A DNA stretch of 64,000 bases from Paractinoplanes durhamensis (lineage in GTDB: Bacteria; Actinomycetota; Actinomycetes; Mycobacteriales; Micromonosporaceae), in the NCBI RefSeq assembly GCF_016862175.1, contig NZ_BOML01000053.1, positions 1-64,000 on the forward strand. The letters run 5' to 3'. The notes below the pieces were generated by a model that was not told where the DNA came from, searched no databases, and saw only the letters and a program-made list of their open reading frames with translations. Positions 7,961 to 15,955 of the stretch are shown in pieces; position 1 is the stretch's first letter, and every line of letters starts with the position of its first letter. A program made the translations under genes and the position numbers.

Positions 7961-8914
7961 GTGCTGCATGAGATCGCGCACCTCGCGCACATCGAGATCC
8001 GCACGCCCGTCCTCGACGAGAGCGTCGCGTTCTTCACGAACTATCTCGGCCTGACCCCGAACGGCGAGGACGGCGACTCGGTCTTTCTGCGCGCGTGGGA
8101 CGACTACGAGAACATCACGATCAAGCTGACCGCCCACGCGACCTCGGGCGTGGGCCGCACCTACCTGCGTGCGGCCGGCCCGGACGCGCTGGACAAGCGG
8201 GTCAAGGAGATCGAGGCGACCGGCCGGGGGATCGGCTGGCAGGACGGCGATCCCGGCTACGGCCCGACCTACGTCTTCACCGACCCGGACGGTCACGAGT
8301 TCGGCCTCTACTACGAGAGCGCGTGGTTCAAGCCGTCCGCCGAGTTGAAGCCGGCCCTGAAGAACCAGGCCCAGGCCTATCCGGCGCGGGGCGTCAGCGT
8401 GCGCCGGCTCGACCACATCAACTACCTGGGTGTCGACGTCGAGGCCAACCGCGACTACCTGCGCGACACCCTCGGCGCGCTGGTCACCGAGCAGATCGTG
8501 CTCGACGACGGCAGCATCGCGGGCAGCTGGACCACCTTCACCAACAAGGGTTACGACGCCGTCTACACCCGCGACCGCACCGGCACCAACGGCCGGCTCC
8601 ATCACATCGCGTTCGCCACGGACACCCGCGAGGACATCCTCAAGGCCGCCGACATCGCCCTCGAACAGGGCGTCTTCATCGAGACCGGCCCGCACAAACA
8701 CGCCATTCAACAAACCTTCTTCCTGTACGTCTACGAGCCCGGCGGCAACCGCATCGAGTTGTGCAACGCCGGTGCCCGCCTGGTGATCGCCCCCGACTGG
8801 CAGCCGGTCAACTGGACCGAGGCCGAGCGGGCTCGCGGTCAGGCGTGGGGCCTCAAAACCATCGACTCGTTCCACACCCATGGCACTCCACCCGTCGAAG
8901 GGGCGCACCTGTGA
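7961..8914 (+). CDS. Type I (VOC-fold) extradiol ring-cleavage dioxygenase
   Basis: A 317-aa two-domain VOC protein resembling catechol 2,3-dioxygenase. The iron ligands fit the 2-His-1-carboxylate triad: H152 (RLDHINYL), H214 (LHHIAF) and E266 (NRIEL). Second-sphere H245/H247 (GPHKHAI) and Y257 also match catechol-2,3-dioxygenase positions. Family enzymes open catecholic rings next to the diol using Fe(II) and oxygen. The start is the GTG at 7961 with GGAG five bases upstream. Its neighbours handle the product expected from gallate or protocatechuate 4,5-cleavage, for which the textbook dioxygenases are the unrelated LigAB/GalA type. The exact substrate is therefore an open question. Confidence 0.8.
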   Translation: MLHEIAHLAHIEIRTPVLDESVAFFTNYLGLTPNGEDGDSVFLRAWDDYENITIKLTAHATSGVGRTYLRAAGPDALDKRVKEIEATGRGIGWQDGDPGYGPTYVFTDPDGHEFGLYYESAWFKPSAELKPALKNQAQAYPARGVSVRRLDHINYLGVDVEANRDYLRDTLGALVTEQIVLDDGSIAGSWTTFTNKGYDAVYTRDRTGTNGRLHHIAFATDTREDILKAADIALEQGVFIETGPHKHAIQQTFFLYVYEPGGNRIELCNAGARLVIAPDWQPVNWTEAERARGQAWGLKTIDSFHTHGTPPVEGAHL

Positions 8915-9897
8915 TCATCGACTGCCACGGGCACTACACGACCGTGCCGCAGGCGCACACGGACTGGCGCAAGGCGCAGCTGTCCAGCGAGTCCACCCCG
9001 GCTTATCCGAATATTTCGGACGACGAGATCCGCGAGTCGATCGAGGGCAGCCAGCTTCGCCTGATGCGCGAGCGCGGCGTCGACCTGACGATCTTCTCGC
9101 CGCGCGCCTCGGCGATGGCCCACCACGAGGGCACCGAGGAGATCAGCCGGCAGTGGGCCGAGGCCTGCAACGACCTGATCCATCGGGTCACCCGGCTCTA
9201 CCCGGACAACTTCGCCGGGGTGTGCCAGCTGCCGCAGTCGCCCGGGGTGCCGATCGCCAACTCGATCGGCGAGCTGCGCCGCTGCGTCGAGGAGCTCGGC
9301 TTCGTCGGCTGCAACCTCAACCCGGACCCGAGCGGCGGGCACTGGACGTCGGCGCCACTGACCGACCGCAGCTGGTACCCGTTCTACGAGGCGATGGTCG
9401 AGCTGGACGTGCCGGCCATGGTGCACGTGTCGGCGGTGACCAACCCGAACTTCCACGCCACCGGCTCGGCCTACCTGAACGCCGACACCACCGCGTTCAT
9501 GCAGTTCATGCAGTCCGACCTGTTCAAGGACTTCCCCGACCTGCGGATGATCATCCCGCACGGCGGCGGCGCGGTGCCCTATCACTGGGGTCGCTTCCGC
9601 GGGCTGGCCGACATGCTGGACCGGCCACCCCTGGCCGAAAGCGTCATGCGCAACGTCTTCTTCGACACCTGCGTCTACCACCAGCCCGGGATCAACCTGC
9701 TGTTCGAGGTGATCGACCTGGACAACCTGATGTTCGGCTCGGAGATGGTCGGCGCGGTGCGCGGCATCGACCCGACCACCGGCCACTACTTCGACGACAC
9801 CCGCCGCTATGTCGAGGCGTTGGGCCTGACGGATCCCGATCGCGCCCGGGTCTTCGAGGGAAACGCCCGCCGGGTCTACCCGCGCCTGGGAAATTAG
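8911..9897 (+). CDS. 4-oxalomesaconate hydratase (LigJ-like amidohydrolase)
   Basis: A 328-aa amidohydrolase-superfamily protein strongly reminiscent of LigJ. It has IIDCHGHYT for the HxH metal motif at residues ~6-8, FSPRASAM, LNPDPSGGHW, the HGGGAVPYHWGRF motif, and FGSEMVGAVRGIDP near the end. LigJ hydrates 4-oxalomesaconate to 4-carboxy-4-hydroxy-2-oxoadipate, the substrate of the aldolase at the head of this operon. It is an amidohydrolase and unrelated to the PIG-L-type GalB of pseudomonads. The start codon GTG overlaps the dioxygenase stop (GTGA), so the two are coupled. Other decarboxylases of the ACMSD branch are the alternative. Confidence 0.8.
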   Translation: MIIDCHGHYTTVPQAHTDWRKAQLSSESTPAYPNISDDEIRESIEGSQLRLMRERGVDLTIFSPRASAMAHHEGTEEISRQWAEACNDLIHRVTRLYPDNFAGVCQLPQSPGVPIANSIGELRRCVEELGFVGCNLNPDPSGGHWTSAPLTDRSWYPFYEAMVELDVPAMVHVSAVTNPNFHATGSAYLNADTTAFMQFMQSDLFKDFPDLRMIIPHGGGAVPYHWGRFRGLADMLDRPPLAESVMRNVFFDTCVYHQPGINLLFEVIDLDNLMFGSEMVGAVRGIDPTTGHYFDDTRRYVEALGLTDPDRARVFEGNARRVYPRLGN

Positions 9898-9904
9898 GGG
9901 AGAC

Positions 9905-10555
9905 ATGTCTGCCGACGCCGCGCTCGACAAAGCCCGCGAGGGGTTGCGCACCGCGATCCTGCGCGGTGAATACCTGCCGGGCGAGCGCCTGGTCGAGGCC
10001 CAGCTGTGCGAGCGGCTCGGGGTGAGCCGCTTCAACGTGCGGGCGGCCATCCAGGAGCTCGCCGCCGACGGCCTGGTGAAGGTCGAGCGCAACAAGGGCG
10101 CCCACGTCCGGAAGGTGTCGATCGACGAGGCCGTCGAGATCACCGAGGTCCGCATGGTGCTCGAGGGCCTGGTCGCGGCGCGGGCCGCGGCCAAGGTGAC
10201 CGACGCGCAGGCCAGCGAGCTCGACGAGATCGGGCTGCTGATGCGCCGCGCGGTCAGTGCCGGCGAGTTCCGCCGCTACAGCGACCTGAACCAGCGGCTG
10301 CACAGCCTGATCCGGGACGTCGCCGGGCACAGCACCGCCGACGGGATCATCGAGACGCTGCGCGGCCAGCTGGTCCGGCACCAGTTCATGCTGTCGCTGC
10401 ACCCCGGGCGCCCGGCGATCTCGCTACCCCAGCACGAGCGGATCATCGAGGCCATCCGGGAGCGCGATCCGAAGGCGGCCGAGGACGCGATGCGCGCCCA
10501 CATCGCCAGCGTGATCGAGGCGCTCCGGGACATGGACGCGGGAGAGGTGCGATGA
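9905..10555 (+). CDS. GntR-family regulator with FCD ligand domain
   Basis: A 216-aa protein. The winged helix occupies residues ~8-70 (LRTAILRGEYLPGERLVEAQL, GVSRFNVRAAIQELAADGLV), followed by an all-helical FCD domain (residues ~75-210) that in this subfamily senses organic acids via metal-binding His/Asp residues. Such regulators usually repress catabolic operons and are released by a pathway intermediate. It lies 7 bases after the hydratase gene and overlaps the next gene by ATGA. Four matching palindromes (6059, 6124, 11330, 11407) flank the operon and are its likely operators. Confidence 0.85.
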   Translation: MSADAALDKAREGLRTAILRGEYLPGERLVEAQLCERLGVSRFNVRAAIQELAADGLVKVERNKGAHVRKVSIDEAVEITEVRMVLEGLVAARAAAKVTDAQASELDEIGLLMRRAVSAGEFRRYSDLNQRLHSLIRDVAGHSTADGIIETLRGQLVRHQFMLSLHPGRPAISLPQHERIIEAIRERDPKAAEDAMRAHIASVIEALRDMDAGEVR

Positions 10556-11304
10556 GGATCGCGGTGCTCGGCCTCGGCGAGGCCGGCGGCCTGATCTCCG
10601 CCGATCTGGCGGCGGCCGGTGCGGACGTGCACGGCTACGACCCCCGGGTCGGCCCGCCGGCGGGAGTGCACGACACCGGGAGTGCGGCCGAGGCCTGCAC
10701 CGGTGCCGACCTGGTGCTCAGCCTCAACAGTGCGGCCGATGCCCCGGATGCGCTGGCCGAGGGCCTGCCCGGCTGTGCGCCCGGGATCCTCTGGGCCGAT
10801 CTGAACACCGCGTCGCCCGGCGAGAAGCAGGCGCTCGAGCAGGCCGCGGCGGGCCGGGTCCGGCTCGTCGACGTGGCGATGATGTCGCCGGTGCCGGGTC
10901 ACGGCCTGCGTGTCCCGATGACCGCGAGCGGCCCGGCCGCCACGGCGTACGCCGAAGCGATCTCGCCGTTCGGTGCGACGGTGACCGTGCTGGACGGGCC
11001 GGTCGGCTCGGCCGCCACCCACAAGCTGCTGCGCAGTGTGTTCTACAAGGGACTCGCGGCCGCCGTGCTGGAGGCGACCGCCGCGGCCGAGGCCGCCGGC
11101 CTGGCCGACTGGCTCCGCGGAAACATCACCGAAGAGCTGGTCAAGGCGGATGCGGCGACGCTGGAACGTCTGCTCACCGGCTCGAAGACGCATGCCGTGC
11201 GGCGGATCCACGAGATGGCGGCGGCCGAGCGCCTCCTCGACGATCTCGGCGTCCCGCCCCGGGTCACGAGGGCCAGCCGAGACTGGCTCACCGACCTCGC
11301 GTAG
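10552..11304 (+). CDS. NAD(P)-binding dehydrogenase of the 6-phosphogluconate/beta-hydroxyacid type
   Basis: A 250-aa protein with an N-terminal Rossmann fold (MRIAVLGLGEAGGLISADL, GxGxxG) and a C-terminal helical half. The latter (GSAATHKLLRSVFYKGLAA, with the conserved Lys) resembles the DUF1932 domain that follows 6PGDH-like NAD domains. Beta-hydroxyacid dehydrogenases reduce or oxidise small hydroxyacids. It is coupled to gntR by ATGA and ends the aromatic operon. It matches no required step of the gallate route; possible roles are oxidation of a semialdehyde or of a side product. It is not of the LigC (Gfo/Idh) family. Confidence 0.7.
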   Translation: MRIAVLGLGEAGGLISADLAAAGADVHGYDPRVGPPAGVHDTGSAAEACTGADLVLSLNSAADAPDALAEGLPGCAPGILWADLNTASPGEKQALEQAAAGRVRLVDVAMMSPVPGHGLRVPMTASGPAATAYAEAISPFGATVTVLDGPVGSAATHKLLRSVFYKGLAAAVLEATAAAEAAGLADWLRGNITEELVKADAATLERLLTGSKTHAVRRIHEMAAAERLLDDLGVPPRVTRASRDWLTDLA

Positions 11305-11327
11305 ACCTGCCTCGAAGCAGTGTTGTC

Positions 11328-11345
11328 ATGATTGTTAACAATCAT
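11328..11345. promoter_or_regulatory. GntR-type operator 3 (ABC transporter)
   Basis: ATGATTGTTAACAATCAT is a perfect 18-bp palindrome containing the same GATTGT/ACAATC half-sites as operators 1 and 2. It lies 24 bases after the dehydrogenase stop and well upstream of the solute-binding-protein gene. Confidence 0.65.
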
Positions 11346-11406
11346 TTTATGGGTCGCTGCCGCCTGCCATCTGGCGCTTAGCATCAGCTCGGTCAACGCC
11401 AGGCAA

Positions 11407-11420
11407 AATCGTTGACAATC
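11407..11420. promoter_or_regulatory. GntR-type operator 4 (imperfect)
   Basis: AATCGTTGACAATC matches operator 2 at 12 of 14 positions. Its centre supplies TTGACA, the -35 of a promoter reading towards the ABC transporter. Confidence 0.55.
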
Positions 11421-11441
11421 CTGTAACCGAGGCTCTAGCGT
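11412..11441 (+). promoter_or_regulatory. Putative promoter of the ABC importer operon
   Basis: TTGACA (11412-11417), an 18-bp spacer and TAGCGT (11436-11441). The -35 overlaps operator 4. The predicted leader to the ATG at 11593 would be about 145 nt. Confidence 0.45.
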
Positions 11442-11592
11442 TCCTGCAAGTGGCTCGGGACACACTGCGCCTTCGGGACGGGACATTGGTCTACGTAACT
11501 GTAGATCCTTCGCCCTCGCGTGCAGTACCAGTCAATTCCGACCAACGGAAACATCCGGTCCGGTTCCAATGACGTAGAGGTTGCTGAGAACC

Positions 11593-12558
11593 ATGCTGAG
11601 AACACGACTCATCGCGTTGTTTGCCGTCACTGCCCTGGTCGCGAGCGCGGCCGGCTGCGGCGGCTCCGACGATTCTTCCGACAACGGCACCGCGGCAAGC
11701 GGTCCGGACAAGGTCAAGGTCGGAGTCATCCCGATCGTTGACGTGGCACCGATCTACCTCGGTAAAGCCAAGGGCTTCTTCACGAAGCAGAACATCGACC
11801 TCTCCCTGGAGCAGGCTCAGGGTGGCGCCGCGATCGTGCCCGCCGTGGTCAGCGGGCAATACCAGTTCGGCTTCAGCAACGTGGTGTCGCTGATGCTCGG
11901 CCAGTCCAAGAACGTGCCGATCAAGGCCGTCGCCAACGGCAACAACGCCACCGCCGACCCGGCCAAGGACTTCAGCGGCCTGGTCGTAAAGGACCCGGCG
12001 ATCACCCGCCCGAAGGACCTCGAGGGCAAGACGGTCGCCAGCAACACCCTGAAGAACATCGTGGACACCTCGGTGAAGGACCTCGTCCGCAAGGACGGCG
12101 GCGACCCGTCGAAGGTCAAGTTCGTGGAGATCCCCTTCCCTGACATGGCGGCGGCTCTCGACGCCAACCGGGTGCAGGCGATCTTCGTGGTCGAGCCGTT
12201 CCTGGCCGCGGCCAAGGCCAAGGGCTGGAAGACGATCGGCTCGTTCGCCGGCGTCAGCCCGAACCTGCAGGTCTCGGCGTACTTCACCTCGACCCAGCTG
12301 CTGGGCGAGAAGGCCGACCTGGCCAAGCGGTTCACCGCCGCGATGAAGGAGTCGCTGACCTACGCCGCCGCCCACCCCGACGAGGTGCGGCAGATCGTCA
12401 CGACCTACACGACGATCAAGGCGGAGGCCGCCGCGGCGATGACCCTCCCGGGGTACGCCAGCGAGATCGACAAGGCGTCGCTCGACACGCTGAGCACCAT
12501 CCTGGTCCAGGAAGGCCTGCTCACGGCCCCGGCCGATACGGCAAAGCTGGTCCAGTGA
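11593..12558 (+). CDS. ABC transporter solute-binding lipoprotein (SsuA/NMT1-like)
   Basis: A 321-aa extracytoplasmic binding protein. The signal peptide ends in a lipobox (LVASAAGC, Cys at residue 22), so it should be a lipid-anchored receptor. The rest follows the nitrate/sulfonate/taurine-binding pattern: VKVGVIPIVDVAPIYLGKAKGFF, the Gly/Ala loop GQYQFGFSN, and the SYYF-like region LQVSAYFTS. Members bind sulfonates, thiamine precursors, phthalate or other aromatic acids. The ATG at 11593 was chosen because the signal peptide begins there; a TTG at 11581 is possible. The shared operators with the catabolic operon suggest the ligand is the aromatic substrate or its breakdown product. Confidence 0.8.
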   Translation: MLRTRLIALFAVTALVASAAGCGGSDDSSDNGTAASGPDKVKVGVIPIVDVAPIYLGKAKGFFTKQNIDLSLEQAQGGAAIVPAVVSGQYQFGFSNVVSLMLGQSKNVPIKAVANGNNATADPAKDFSGLVVKDPAITRPKDLEGKTVASNTLKNIVDTSVKDLVRKDGGDPSKVKFVEIPFPDMAAALDANRVQAIFVVEPFLAAAKAKGWKTIGSFAGVSPNLQVSAYFTSTQLLGEKADLAKRFTAAMKESLTYAAAHPDEVRQIVTTYTTIKAEAAAAMTLPGYASEIDKASLDTLSTILVQEGLLTAPADTAKLVQ

Positions 12559-13361
12559 CGACGTCACCAAACACTCTGCGCAGGGCCGGAGACAATCCGG
12601 CCCTGCTCGGGCTCGCCGGGATCCTCGCCTTCGGCGCACTGCTGGAGGTCCTCCCGCGGGTGGGCGTTCTCCCATCGGAGTACTTTCCGCCCACCAGCAA
12701 GATCATTGCCGCGCTGATCGACGAGTTCGGCCGCGGCGACTTCTGGCAGGCAGTGGTCGGTACGGTCTCGACCTGGCTGATCGGTCTCGCGATCGCGGTC
12801 CTGGCCGGCATCGTGCTCGGCATCCTCATCGGATCGGTGCCGGTGCTGCGGCTCGCCACCGCGTCCACCATCGAGTTCCTCCGCCCGATCCCGTCGGTGG
12901 CACTGCTCCCGCTCGCGGTCGTGCTGTTCAGTGCCCCGATCCGATCGATCCTGCTGCTGGTCGTCTACGCGTCCTTCTGGCAGGTGCTGATCCAGGTTCT
13001 GCACGGCGTCACCGACGTCGACCCGGTGGCCCGGGAGACCGCGGCCTCCTACCGGCTCAACCGCTGGCGCCAGGCGCGCTACCTGGTCTGGCCGACCACC
13101 CTGCCCTATGCGATGACCGGCATCCGCCTCGCCGCCTCGGTCGCCCTGGTCCTCACCATCACCGGTGAGCTCCTGATCGGCGGCACCAAGGGGATCGGCG
13201 AGCAGATCGCGGTGGCGCAGAGCAGCATCGCGGTGCCGTCGATGTATGCCCTGATCGTCGTCTCCGGTCTGATCGGCCTGGTCGCCAACCTGGCCACCCG
13301 CCGAGCCGAGCGCATGGTGCTCGCGTGGCACCCCTCGGTGCGAAGGGAGCTACCACTATGA
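12555..13361 (+). CDS. ABC transporter permease (SsuC/TauC-like), first subunit
   Basis: A 268-aa inner-membrane permease with about six transmembrane segments. The EAA-type cytoplasmic loop is visible around YRLNRWRQARYLVWPTTLPYAMTGIRLAASVALV. The GTG start overlaps the binding-protein stop (GTGA). A second, different permease follows, so the channel is probably a heterodimer, which is less usual for SsuABC-type systems where one permease gene forms a homodimer. Confidence 0.85.
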   Translation: MTTSPNTLRRAGDNPALLGLAGILAFGALLEVLPRVGVLPSEYFPPTSKIIAALIDEFGRGDFWQAVVGTVSTWLIGLAIAVLAGIVLGILIGSVPVLRLATASTIEFLRPIPSVALLPLAVVLFSAPIRSILLLVVYASFWQVLIQVLHGVTDVDPVARETAASYRLNRWRQARYLVWPTTLPYAMTGIRLAASVALVLTITGELLIGGTKGIGEQIAVAQSSIAVPSMYALIVVSGLIGLVANLATRRAERMVLAWHPSVRRELPL

Positions 13362-14137
13362 CCCGCGTTCTCGGCCGTGCCGGCCTGCTGCTCGGCCTGC
13401 CCGTCGTCCTGCTGGTCACCTGGTGGTTCGCGAGCGCCGGCAGCAAGAGCTTCTACCAGCCGCCGCTGGAGACCATCGTCAAGGTCTTCCCGGACACCTG
13501 GACCGGCGCGCGCTTCAAGAGCGACGTGTTCCCCAGCCTGATCCGGCTCTTCATCGGGTACGGCCTGGCCGTTGCCCTGGGCATCGCCCTCGGCGTGCTG
13601 ATCGGCGCGAACCGCCGGCTGCGCGCCCTGGTCGAGCCGCTCCTCGAGTTCCTCCGGGCGATCCCGCCACCGGTCCTGGTGCCGATCCTGATTCTCATCG
13701 CCGGCATCGGCAACCCGACCAAGGTGCTGGTCATCGTGATCGGCGGCATCTGGCCGGTCCTGCTGAACACGGTGGAGGGGGTGCGCGGCGTCGACGAGGT
13801 CCTCGCCGACACCTGCCGCAGCTACCGCATCGGCGGCTGGCTCCGGCTGCGCACGTTCATCCTGCGGGCGGCAAGTCCGCAGATCGTGGTCGGCGCTCGC
13901 CAGGCGCTCTCGATCAGCATCATCATGATGGTGATCGGCGAGTTGCTCGGGGCCACCAACGGCCTCGGCTACACCGTCGTCGAGTTCCAGCGCGGCTTCC
14001 AGATCCCCGAGATGTGGAGCGGCGTGTTCGTCCTGGGCCTGCTCGGCGTCCTGCTGTCCCTGGCCTTCACCCTCGTCGAGCGACGAGTCCTGAGTTGGTA
14101 CCACGGCGCACGCGCCGCCGAGCGCAGCGGTCACTAA
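13358..14137 (+). CDS. ABC transporter permease (SsuC/TauC-like), second subunit
   Basis: A 259-aa multi-pass membrane protein of the same family. It has an N-terminal transmembrane helix (residues ~5-25), a BPD_transp_1 domain and the loop CRSYRIGGWLRLRTFILRAASPQIVVGARQALS, which docks on the ATPase. The ATG at 13358 overlaps the previous stop by ATGA. Homology begins there although the frame is open slightly upstream. It is likely the partner of the preceding permease. Confidence 0.85.
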   Translation: MTRVLGRAGLLLGLPVVLLVTWWFASAGSKSFYQPPLETIVKVFPDTWTGARFKSDVFPSLIRLFIGYGLAVALGIALGVLIGANRRLRALVEPLLEFLRAIPPPVLVPILILIAGIGNPTKVLVIVIGGIWPVLLNTVEGVRGVDEVLADTCRSYRIGGWLRLRTFILRAASPQIVVGARQALSISIIMMVIGELLGATNGLGYTVVEFQRGFQIPEMWSGVFVLGLLGVLLSLAFTLVERRVLSWYHGARAAERSGH

Positions 14138-14147
14138 GGGGTTTGCG

Positions 14148-14924
14148 ATGCTGGAGATCAATGCACTCCGCAAGGTCTACGGCGGTCACGGCCGCCAGGT
14201 CGAGGCGCTCGGCGACATCACGCTGACGGTCGAGGACGGCCAGTTCGTCTGCGTCGTCGGACCGTCCGGCTGCGGCAAGACCACGCTGCTGCGCTGCCTC
14301 GGCGGCCTGCTCGCGCCGACCTCGGGCGAGGTCAAGGTCGCCGGGCAGACGGTCACCGGGCCGCCGGACGGCCTGGCGATCGTCTTCCAGGAGTACGGGC
14401 GGAGCCTGTTCCCCTGGCTGCGGGTCGCCGAGAACATCGAGCTCCCGCTGAAGTCGAAGGGGGTCGGCAGGGCCGAACGCCGGAAGCTCGTCAGCGAGTC
14501 GCTGAGCGCGGTCGGTCTCGGCGACGCCGGCAAGGCCTACCCGTGGCAGCTCTCCGGCGGCATGCAGCAGCGCGTCGCGATCGCCCGGGCGATCGCCTTC
14601 CAGCCCAAGGTCATGCTCATGGACGAGCCGTTCGCGGCCGTCGACGCGCAGACCCGGGCCGACCTGGAAGACCTGGTCCGTACGGTGTGGCAGCGGTTCG
14701 GGATGACCATGCTGTTCGTCACGCACGACATCGACGAGGCGGTCTACCTGGGCGAACGGGTGGTGATGCTCTCCTCGTCACCGACCCACGTGCTGGAAAG
14801 CCTGGACATCGACCTGTCCGCCGAGCGCGACCAGCTCAAGACCCGGTCCGAGGCCCGCTTCGTCGAGCTGCGCTCGCACGTCTACGCCCGCATCCAGGAG
14901 GCCAAAGGCGCCGCCGCCCGCTAG
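14148..14924 (+). CDS. ABC transporter ATP-binding protein (SsuB/TauB-like)
   Basis: A 258-aa ATPase. It has Walker A GPSGCGKT (residues 38-45), a Q-loop (FQEYGRSLFPW), the signature LSGGMQQR, Walker B VMLMDEP and the switch His in FVTHDIDEA. Q-loop and spacing match the nitrate/sulfonate/taurine subfamily. It follows the second permease by 10 bases and completes the importer. Its last four bases overlap the end of the convergent CNNM gene, so no terminator fits between them. Confidence 0.9.
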   Translation: MLEINALRKVYGGHGRQVEALGDITLTVEDGQFVCVVGPSGCGKTTLLRCLGGLLAPTSGEVKVAGQTVTGPPDGLAIVFQEYGRSLFPWLRVAENIELPLKSKGVGRAERRKLVSESLSAVGLGDAGKAYPWQLSGGMQQRVAIARAIAFQPKVMLMDEPFAAVDAQTRADLEDLVRTVWQRFGMTMLFVTHDIDEAVYLGERVVMLSSSPTHVLESLDIDLSAERDQLKTRSEARFVELRSHVYARIQEAKGAAAR

Positions 14925-15955
14925 GACGCGGCGGCCGGCAGCGGGTGGGCCGGCTCGCCGACCACGGCGTGGATCACATCGTCCAATGTGATCACGCCGA
15001 GCGGCCGCCGGCCGTCGCTCACCAGCACGATGTGCAGGCGGTCGCGGCGCATGGTGAGCAGCAGGTCGGCGAGCGTGCGGTCCGGCGGGACGGTGGCCAA
15101 CGGCCGGATGATCTCGGCCGGGATGGGCAGGCTGCGCTGCCCCGCCGCGTACCCAAGAATGTCCTTGACGTGCACGAAGCCCAGCACCCGCCGGGTTTCC
15201 CGCTGCAGCACCGGGAAGCGGGACCGGCCGGTGCGGGTGGCCACCGCCTCGATCGTCGCCGGCGATACGTCGTCGGCCACCGTCGTCACCCCCGACCAGG
15301 GGCGCAGCGTGTCGGCGGCGGAGCGTTCGCTGAGGCCGAGGGCCGCGTGGATCCGGGCGTACTGCTCGGAGCCGAGCAGGCCCTCGCTGCGCGCCTGGGT
15401 GACCATGCCGGCCAGCTCCTCGGCGGTGAAGACCGTCTTCACCGCGTCGGTCGCCTCGATCTTCCACAGCTTCAGCACCGTGCGGGACGCCCAGCGCATC
15501 GCATTGAGGACCGGCTTGGTGGCGATGCAGAAGGCCAGCATGAACGGGCCGAGGATCAGCGCCGAGCGTTCCGGGCCGGCCAGCGTGATGTTTTTCGGCA
15601 CCATCTCGCCGACGACCGTGTGCAGGAAGACCACCACGACCAGGGCCAGCACGAAGGCGACCGGGTGGATCATGTTTTCCGGCAGGCCGACCGACTCGAA
15701 CGGACCCTCCAGCAGGTGCGCGAGGGCCGGCTCGGCGAGGGCGCCGAGGCCGAGCGAGCAGATGGTGATGCCGAGCTGAGCGCCGGCGATCATCAGCGGG
15801 ATCTGGTTCATCGCCGAGAGCGCCCACTGGGCCCGCCGGGAGGTGGCGGCGAGCGGCTCCAACGCCGTCCGCCGCGAGGCGATCAGCGAGAACTCGCCAC
15901 CCACGAAAAGGCCGTTGCCGAGCAGCAGCAGGATCGTGACCAGGATCTTAATCAT
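14921..15955 (-). CDS. CNNM/CorC-type membrane protein with CBS pair (hemolysin-C family)
   Basis: A 344-aa protein. The N-terminal DUF21/CNNM transmembrane domain (residues ~1-180, with FVGGEFSLIASRR, a motif of the family) is followed by two CBS domains (residues ~200-330, SRFPVLQRETRRVLGFVHVKD and PLGVITLDDVIHAVVG). The TlyC/CorC-type transporter-associated third domain is missing, unlike its neighbour. Family members handle Mg2+/Co2+ export or its regulation. The start overlaps the end of the upstream paralogue by 8 bases, so both are made from one message and may work as a heteromer. Confidence 0.8.
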   Translation of the reverse strand: MIKILVTILLLLGNGLFVGGEFSLIASRRTALEPLAATSRRAQWALSAMNQIPLMIAGAQLGITICSLGLGALAEPALAHLLEGPFESVGLPENMIHPVAFVLALVVVVFLHTVVGEMVPKNITLAGPERSALILGPFMLAFCIATKPVLNAMRWASRTVLKLWKIEATDAVKTVFTAEELAGMVTQARSEGLLGSEQYARIHAALGLSERSAADTLRPWSGVTTVADDVSPATIEAVATRTGRSRFPVLQRETRRVLGFVHVKDILGYAAGQRSLPIPAEIIRPLATVPPDRTLADLLLTMRRDRLHIVLVSDGRRPLGVITLDDVIHAVVGEPAHPLPAAAS

